Positions 57,392 to 64,000 of a stretch of 64,000 nucleotides of DNA are shown piece by piece. The position numbers were made by a program, and so were the translations under genes. Source of the stretch: Rhizoclosmatium globosum (Eukaryota > Chytridiomycota > Chytridiomycetes > Chytridiales > Chytriomycetaceae). Within the stretch, counting starts at the first letter, position 1, and every line of letters starts with the position of its first letter. The notes below the pieces were generated by a model. It worked only from the letters and a program-made list of their open reading frames with translations, had not been told where the DNA came from and did no database searches. Location: positions 84,072-148,071 of the forward strand of contig MCGO01000100.1 of NCBI GenBank assembly GCA_002104985.1, given 5' to 3'.

Positions 57392-58660
57392 ATGGGTCTT
57401 GTTCAATCTGTCCTCGCGACGGCGAAACCAAAAGACGCGAACGCCATTCGGTTTGGCATTCTTGGAGCCGCCAATATTGCCCCGATGGCCTGCACAGGAC
57501 CACTCAAGCATCTCAGTGGAGGAGTAGCGCATGGTAACTAACACATAACGACAAAACCTTGCACCTGTTTACTCACTTGAATCAAACAAGCAATCGCCGC
57601 CAGAGACCGCACTAAAGCACAAGCATTCGCAAAGAGACACGGAATTCCCAACGTATTCGATACATACGAGGCTGTCCTTGCAGACCCAGACATTGATGCC
57701 ATCTTCATCCCTCTTCCAAACGGATTACACGCCGAATGGGCCATCAAAGCCATTAAGGCGGGGAAGCACGTGCTTTGCGAGAAGCCAATCTCGTCCAATG
57801 CAGCGCAGGCCAAGGAAATCAAATCTGCTTTGGACGCGTATAACTCCAGCCACCCACAAGCTCCATTGGTATTCAGTGAAGCTTTTCACTGGAAATGCCA
57901 TCCTCTCGCTAAATATGTCGAGTCTTGTCTATTGGGAAATGTGGAGGGATGGGACGTCGGAACTGTAGAGGATGTAAAGTCTAACTTGTGTCTTGGGAGT
58001 TGGATGGGTGTAGTATTCCCAGAATCAGATATTCGATACAATTTCCAACTTGCAGGAGGAAGTTTGATGGACCTGGCGTATGTTGTCTCCATGAGTCGCT
58101 GGGTGAATGAAGTGGATGCTGTTCGACAGCTCATGGAAAATGAAGCGAAAGGAAAGGAGCTTGAAACTGTACATGTGGAGTATCAACAAAGAATTTTGGC
58201 TGCCACTTTTCCTGTCGTCGTGTCGACAACTATCAAGAAGTGGGAGAAAGACGATCGCATTGATGTGGATTCCACAGCTACATTGCGTTACCCATCCGGC
58301 TCCACAGCAACCATACATTGTGGATTGAACACGGATGGAGTTCGATTGGGTGATGCTTCTCTCAGAATCAAAGGCTCTCGTGGCACATTGTCGGTTTTCA
58401 ATCCCGTTCTGCCTTTCCTTTACCACACTGTGACGTTTGAAGGGACTGACGGGAAGCAACTTTCGACGACTGTGTATACTGACAAGGAAGGAAAGGCGCA
58501 AACGACGTATTTCTATCAAATGAAGGCATTCTTGGATGCCGTTCAGAGCAAGAAGGCTAACTTTCATTCTTCAGGACTCACTTGTATTGAAGATGGGATT
58601 ATGAATATGAAGGTTGTTGATGCCTTATATGAAAATGCCGGCATGCCACTTCGCCCGTGA
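57392..58660 (+). CDS. Gfo/Idh/MocA-family oxidoreductase
   Basis: NAD(P)-dependent dehydrogenase acting on sugars or diols. The Rossmann start is IRFGILGAANIAPMA; the nucleotide-binding half continues VFDTYEAVLADPDIDAIFIP, NGLHAEWAIKAIKAGKHV and the family motif CEKPIS. The C-terminal half begins with FSEAFHWKCHPLA and includes GGSLMDLAYVV (position of the active-site Asp/Tyr region). Closest in style to dimeric dihydrodiol / D-xylose dehydrogenases. One intron of about 60 nt after VAHG; start at 57392 because the Rossmann strand begins 19 residues later. Substrate unknown. Confidence 0.85.
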
Positions 58661-58746
58661 AGTTTCTCGTTCTCATGCTTATTCTTCAATTGTTAATATT
58701 TTCCCAATAAAAACGTTTGTGTGATTAGAAAATTTTCCACACCCAA

Positions 58747-60433
58747 ATGGACCGACTCAAGGCAGCAGGCTCGAAGACGTCGGCGTCCCTTGGAAGTGCC
58801 GGAGGAAAGGCCGCCTCGGCAATGCGATCTGCAAGCATGAAGGCAGCAGCATCCGCCAAGGTTGCTGGATCCAAAGCCTCGGTCTCCTTCAAAAAGACAG
58901 TGAGCCCAGAGAACAGAGCCAAGGTCAAACAACAGATTGTCACAACGTACAACACGGGAGTAGAGCGATACCAGGCAACCGATGCTAAGATTGACGAATA
59001 CCTTGTGCAGCGGGTGTCCTCCACTCAGGTGAGCGAGAGTCTTTGCATTCAAACGTGCCTGATTAAGGGCTGACCACGCCATCTTCCATCCATCCATCTA
59101 CAGACACAAATCTTCTCTGCCGCCTTCATCGTCCTCATCATCCTCGGCGCATCAACCTCCCTCAACATCATTGGAGGCGTCGGGCTCACAGGCACAGACG
59201 CAATCTTTGTCACAAACGTGTGTGTCTACTCCTTCTCAATCCTGTTTGGCCTCCTCGCCGGTCCCATCACGAACTTGATCGGTCCTCGACTCATGATCTG
59301 TGCCTGTGCGATTGGGTACCTTTTCCTCCTCGGGTCCCAGACATACCTTCTCAACGCCAACAGAGTCAAACTGGACTCGTGGAGTGTGCGCTTCTACGTG
59401 CTAGGTGCTGTTCTTGGTGCAATTGGAAGAGCGTTTTTGGTTGCGGCTGTGGGTCCAATTGTGGTTGCATATACATGGGAATCAAAGCGTGGTGTTGTTG
59501 CATCCATCTTTGCCCTCATTTATGGAATCTCATACCTCGGTGCGTATTCATACTTGGTTGCAATGAGTTGGGATTCAGATGATATGCCAATTATTCCAAA
59601 GTATGCTTACTTGATCTGTACGTTGTTGCCGTTGGCTGGATGGGCCTTTCATGGATGATTTTGAGACCAAGACAAGTGTTCCGCGGTGATGCGCCAATTA
59701 CCGATGGACCCAAGCCAACTGTTCGATCAGAGATCGTGCATTTCAAGAACTTGTTCAAGGATAGTGGAGTCTGGACTCTCGCCGCTTGTATCGGTTGCAT
59801 GTCGTGGTACGGCGGATCAACGATTTCCTTCTCTCCAGTGTCTCTGACTGGTTCCATCGCCTCATCAGCAAGAACAATGTCGCTTGTCAATTTGATTTAC
59901 CAAGTTACATATATTATTGGTGTTGCTGTAATTTCTGCGTCCTTCTTGGACAACACCAACCACGAACGTCCAAAGCGTGGAAGAATGACTTCAGCCATGT
60001 TGATTGTGGTTTTTATTGCCGTGCTTGTTGTCACTTACATTTCTGCTGTTACCGTATACGGTGCATTCGGCCTCTATGGATTGTTTGACGGTTTCACACA
60101 TGCATACTTTGTTTGGTTGGTTGGTTGTTACACAAACCATCCAGGCAAACAAGCCAGAATTGTTGGCTTCTTGTATGCTTTCTGGACTTTCATTCAAGCC
60201 TTCAAGTATGCGTTGACTCAAAATGTCTCGCAGATTGTGCAGTACGACAAGTATATTTGTATTGGTATGGCACTGTTTGCCTTGATTGGATTTGGAGCAT
60301 TCAACTATCACTTTGTGGATGACTCTGCGAAGATGAGGAAGACGAAACTGTTGAGTTCCAAATGAATGTTGTTGGCGCTATGGAACAAGGGAAGAACGTC
60401 TCATCAGAAGATCTGGTCCAGAAGGCCGCTTAA
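58747..60433 (+). CDS. UNC93-like membrane protein with 11-residue repeat N-terminus
   Basis: An MFS-type carrier of the UNC93-like group with about eleven spans (FGLLAGPITNLIGPRLMICA, WSVRFYVLGAVLGAIGRAFL, GAFGLYGLFDGFTHAYFVWL). In front stands an unusual 95-residue Ala/Ser/Lys domain with Lys at positions 10, 21, 32 and 43, exactly 11 apart. An intron follows RVSSTQ. Two one-base frame losses occur: near 59621-59628 (an extra T in GTTGTTGCC would give continuity into GWMGLSWMILRP) and at AAA 60360-60362 (an extra A continues to KMNVVGAMEQGKNVSSEDL and TAA at 60431-60433). Confidence 0.8.
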
Positions 60434-60597
60434 TTTGTTTGGCTTTTTTTTGTTCGTTTACAGTAGATATGGTCCTCTTTCCAAGTTAGAATGTATTCGT
60501 TGATAGTGCCTCTTTTTCCAATACAAATATTCACATCAACGATACCAGAGTAAATACAAAATCAACAAGAAATCAATAAACAAATCGACAGGTAAGC

Positions 60598-61873
60598 TCA
60601 TTCTTCATCCAACCAACTTGCACAGATCATGTTGATAATCTTATCATGAGCTTCTACTGTCACGCTCTCCATTGAATATGGCTCACCACTGATCGCAATA
60701 TGGCCTCCAACGTCTTTAATCAGCTTCCCCTTCTCCACTTCTTCAGACCCTCGCTTCCATTCATGCATCCCCCAACTCCAACCCAAAGGATCCAATCGGA
60801 ATGCACGAGCTTGTACAGATGTCACGCCCATTGCTTTCAAGTCATCTGGTACTCGCTCATTTAACAGAGATTGAATCATACCCATTCGTGACACTTTTCT
60901 CTCGCTATTATATGTAACTTCCATACAACTACTGGCCATGGTGACATTATTGGATGCTTTGAATGTTGAAGAGATGTATGGGAGGTTGTTTGCTGTAAAG
61001 TAGTAGAGAGGTGTTTGCGCAGGAGTGATTTGCAGCGGAAATGTGGTTTGGTCTGTAGCAGCGTGATTGTGCGTAAAATAGCGCGTGGGGCCATAAAATG
61101 TCGTTGTATCGGTTGGGTCAGTTTGGATAGGATCGAGTTTTGTTGGGTCCAAGTCTTGATCATGGCGCGGGCTCAAGTCGAGAGGAAGTATACCGATATT
61201 GGCACGGTATTTTCGAAGACGAAAGAGTCTGTTCAGTGCACTCAAGGTTGTCTTTTCCCGTCCCATCCAACGAAACTGATCAGATTCGATGTCAAGGTCA
61301 GCAATATAGGTCCAAGCCATATTCAAGTGCGAGTATACAACTTTGCGGGATTCGTGGAATGTGATTGAGATGATGTCCATGGGACGAGTTGTGTTTTTAA
61401 TGATACTGAGGATTCCATATTCTGGAAAGTGGTGTCCCAAATTTGGATTCATTGCATTGGAAGAGCCAGCGCCAATAGTGCCGATGGGGACAGTACGGGC
61501 TGCACGCCAATCACGGCGGGACATTATTCCATTCACGACTTCATGAAGAACACCGTCGCCCGAGACGGCAACCAATGCTGAATACTTTGTGTAATCCACT
61601 TTTTTGGACAACTTCCTCTGCGTGGCCTTTGAATTGAGTGTCGAGACGCTCGAATGGAATTCCGGCAGTTTCGAGCATGGGGTTAATGAGCGAGTCAAAG
61701 ATCTTGACAGCCTCTTTAACGCCGCCGAAAGGGTTGACAAAGAAGTATACTGGTTTCGTGGAGCAAGGCCGGCTTGTGCTGGAGAAGGGAGATGAGGCGC
61801 ATTGAGTGCATAATGGGGACAAGCGTACCGTCAAATGGGGGCACGCAATTCCGGCCCGTTTAAAAGCCGCCAT
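60598..61873 (-). CDS. Lipid kinase, sphingosine/long-chain-base kinase type (DAGK catalytic fold)
   Basis: ATP-dependent kinase of sphingoid bases or related lipids. Motifs in order: YFFVNPFGGVKEAVKIFDSL, ERLDTQFKGHAEE, ALVAVSGDGVLHEVVNGI (SGDG nucleotide loop) and VPIGTIGAGSSNAM. The C-terminal half (MDIISITFHESRKVVYSHLN, FPLQITPAQTPLYYF, HIAISGEPYSMESVTVEAHD) fits sphingosine/ceramide kinases rather than bacterial-type DAG kinases. The A6 run on the coding strand (T6 at 61600-61605) has one base too many for the frame. The ATG at 61873 is provisional; the usual N-terminal lipid-kinase region may lie upstream. Confidence 0.8.
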
Positions 61874-62788
61874 TGCTTCATTGTATTGAACTGAAGATGC
61901 GAATTCGAAAGTAGCAGAGGTCCTCTTGGCGGCTTTTCCTTTGTTGGAGGGAAAGTGGCAGTGACCAGAAAGTGCAAGGTCGCCCTTGTTGTCGTTGTTC
62001 CAGTTGCGTTTTCCGAAGACGTGTCCGAAGTTGTTGCGGCAAAGACGAGACGCGCCGGGACCGAGTGGTCGTTGGCGGGCGTGGACGTGGACGCGACGGC
62101 CCTGACGCCGAGAGCCGCGACAGAACCGACACGGCCAGCGACACCTTCGAACCCTGCGCCATCAATCGTTACTCACCTGCGTCAAAGCAATACACTCACT
62201 CTCACTCGCCTGCTTGCCGAGCCTGGTCCCCCAGGACACAACGTTGTCTACCATTGCAAGCGTCACCTCTCACGTGCAGTTCCGCTCACATACACGCATG
62301 GAACCGATAGCTGCACAGGTGAGATGTCTATCACGGACTCGGTGGACTCCCACCGACGACGATGAACTTCGAATAAGTGGTTCTGGATGGTCATTGAATT
62401 TGCTTGCCAGCCACTTTTTTTGACTTGACTTTTTCTGGGATGCAGCCTCACTTACTTCTGACTTAATTTGCTTGTAGAAGAGAGAATATGCGGGCAAACC
62501 TTCAGTTGACTTTGCAGGAGCGATAAGCTTAACAAAAATAATAAGAACAAGAAAAAATGGCACATTTTCAAAGATAAGGCCAAAGGTCTATGCAATCCAA
62601 AAAAAAGCAGTGCAAAGGTGAAGAAATATCAGTCCACAAGAGATACATAAATGGAAGAACTAGAGAATGAATGAATTTTTGACAGCTACTCGGAATTTTT
62701 TCGCTCACTCCAGAATTGTCAACTCCAACAGAAGGAAAAAACATTTCCCCAAACTCCCTCACCTTCCAGCAACTACAGCTTCCAAAAA
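61874..62788. other. Region of about 0.9 kb without an assigned gene
   Basis: Overlapping open frames run on both strands between 61.95 and 62.37 kb, GC-rich and Ala/Thr/Arg-rich on the minus strand. The minus-strand frame could be an N-terminal extension of the lipid kinase (it contains a possible start MVDNVVSWGTRL near 62253), but no exon border or family match settles it. From 62.4 to 62.79 kb the DNA is AT-rich and holds the promoter of the secreted protein gene. Confidence 0.4.
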
Positions 62789-63127
62789 ATGCAGATCTGG
62801 GCCTTCCTCTCGCTCTTGTTTATCTCCATGGTTATGGCCGCGCCAGCTGTCCAGCCAAACTGCCCAAAGCCAACCGTCGCGAAGTGTCAAAAGGGTGCCA
62901 TCCTCCACAACACAAAGTGCTGGGCTAACTGTAGCGTCAAGGGCGCCAAGCTTGACCTCGCTCACGCTCGGTGTGCCATTAAGGCTACTGGGACTACTTG
63001 TCCAAGTGGCTATGCCAAAACCGGTGCGAACTGTTACCAACCACTCAAGTATGCAGGAACTGGAATCCCAACCTGCCCAACTGGAAGAGTCTTGGCTGGA
63101 AACTACTGCAAGAAGTCTGGATGCTAA
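62789..63127 (+). CDS. Small secreted cysteine-rich protein
   Basis: A 112-residue single-exon protein. The start at 62789 opens a clear signal peptide (MQIWAFLSLLFISMVMA, cut before APAVQ). The mature part has eleven cysteines in short Lys/Gly/Thr-rich loops (NCPKPTVAKCQKGAILHNTK, TTCPSGYAKTGANCYQP, PTCPTGRVLAGNYCKKSGC). The units CPxG...G..C recur three or four times, suggesting small disulfide-linked repeats. No family recognised; a wall-bound or effector-like role is only a guess. Confidence 0.75.
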   Translation: MQIWAFLSLLFISMVMAAPAVQPNCPKPTVAKCQKGAILHNTKCWANCSVKGAKLDLAHARCAIKATGTTCPSGYAKTGANCYQPLKYAGTGIPTCPTGRVLAGNYCKKSGC

Positions 63128-63399
63128 GCCTTGGTCTGTCGGTTATCCATTATTTAAACTTTAGATTCCTCTTTTCCCAGACTTTATTCAGAGAAGTTCG
63201 AATAAAATTACTGTATTATACTAGTCTACGCTTACTATTTACTTGAATATCGCGTTACGATAACATATTGTGGGAATCAGTTATTGTTCACCTGTCAAAA
63301 AATGAAAGTTGTGATAGGAGCCAAGATAGAAAAAATCAACCTACTAATATGCTGTTAAAAAATGAATAATTATTTTATTTGACGTATGAGTACATTCAG

Positions 63400-64000
63400 T
63401 CAATGCGAAACCACTCTTTCAACTGCTGATTTTGTGGCCACCCACGCATACATAGTGATAATATATAACAAAGAAAGTTGCAGGCTAAGCACCGTCGAGA
63501 GAGTTTCCTAATAAGAGTGTTTGGTTTAGACTGACACATCACTGGAATTAAAACTCACAAGGAAATCCGCGTTATTTGTAGCAACTTTGATTTCGAGCTC
63601 TTTCATAACATCCTGTGCTCTTTCCAGAACTTCTTCATCAACCTCATTTCCGTTGTCATCAAAGCTGATTCGACGAAGACGGGATGTCGGCTTAATACAG
63701 CCCACAAACTCTTTCAGTTGGCCATCACAATCTGAATTACAAGGCGCTGCGGGAAAGACAATTGTAACTCTGGTTGATGCTGATTTGCAGGAGCCAACAC
63801 TTTCAGAAGAGCTCCAAGAACATTATGAAGAACCGTTGAATCCTCTTCCTCTTCCTCTTCTTTCTCTTCTCTTTTGGTGGCTCCATTTTTTCATGCTCCA
63901 AGTTGGCTCTGTGTTTGTACTGTCGAGAAGCTCATTGGCAGCAGCATCACAAAAAGCAGACACTTCACTCAGAATCGCACTTGAACCCCATGCAAGCTGG
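63400..64000 (-). CDS. Unknown protein, 5' part outside window
   Basis: On the minus strand a frame enters from the right edge. Pieces are a helical segment (AWGSSAILSEVSAFCDAAAN), a basic or Glu-rich repeat region near 63.85 kb, VLHNVLGALLKVLAPANQHQ, and CDGQLKEFVGCIKPTSRLRR with NEVDEEVLERAQDVMKELEI. A GTGAGT intron (about 63510-63560) leads to a last exon ending VERVVSH with TGA at 63400-63402. A one-base shift near 63735 (GTAATTCAG on the coding strand) separates two pieces. No family recognised. Confidence 0.45.

Noticed and set aside
61955..62365. Plus-strand frame of 136 codons
   Set aside because: GC-rich region open on both strands; no domain, and the minus strand is an equally good candidate for a kinase extension.

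Overview
The window is nuclear DNA of a flagellated (zoosporic) fungus, most likely a chytrid of the Chytridiales; the species is not established. It is gene-dense (39 protein genes that I can support, about one per 1.6 kb), on both strands. Genes carry many short GT-AG introns (mostly 45-70 nt). The gene set mixes standard fungal housekeeping (CLU1/TIF31, RPF1, PDS5, SAM50, SEC61 beta, GPI8, SOM1) with genes expected of an organism with a motile flagellum (an LRRC46-type leucine-rich repeat protein, the prenyl-binding protein PDE6D, centrin). Secreted wall-active proteins with Ser/Thr-rich linkers (chitinase, double-psi beta-barrel protein, pepsin-like protease) fit the same lifestyle. No tRNA, rRNA, complete transposon or CRISPR array was seen.

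Layout. 0-10.8 kb: a partial DUF4436-like membrane protein, GPI8, CLU1, two tandem hotdog thioesterases and a GH18 chitinase. 10.8-12.8 kb: gene-free DNA with degenerate direct repeats. 12.8-22.9 kb: a divergent Rab-like protein, a peroxisomal-type SCP2 protein, SEC61 beta divergent from SAM50, LRRC46-like, a mitochondrial unknown, RPF1, SOM1 and a hypothetical. 22.9-34.1 kb: lipoxygenase, third thioesterase, PP2C-type mitochondrial phosphatase, a small membrane protein, PDS5 and centrin. 34.2-45.1 kb: aspartic protease, a 7TM protein with a broken partial copy, a large F-box/LRR protein, a Gln/His/Pro-rich zinc-finger protein, a DPBB protein and PDE6D. 45.6-56.2 kb: an SH3 protein and two near-identical SV2/SVOP-like MFS transporters (46.7 and 54.6 kb) that enclose an F-box protein, a membrane protein and a SET-domain protein. 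56.4-64 kb: a Cys-rich membrane protein, a Gfo/Idh/MocA dehydrogenase, an UNC93-like carrier, a long-chain-base/diacylglycerol-type kinase, a small secreted Cys-rich protein and an edge-truncated unknown.

Two points matter most for anyone using this annotation. First, at least nine otherwise healthy genes are interrupted by single-base length changes, nearly all in homopolymer runs; the simplest reading is residual assembly error, so these genes should not be called pseudogenes. Second, the most unusual biology is the MFS pair with a shared inverted-repeat promoter block, an exact 11-residue periodic amphipathic N-terminus on the UNC93-like carrier, a Rab-like protein without the usual nucleotide-binding signatures, a lipoxygenase with complete iron ligands, and the repeat field at 11.5-12.3 kb.
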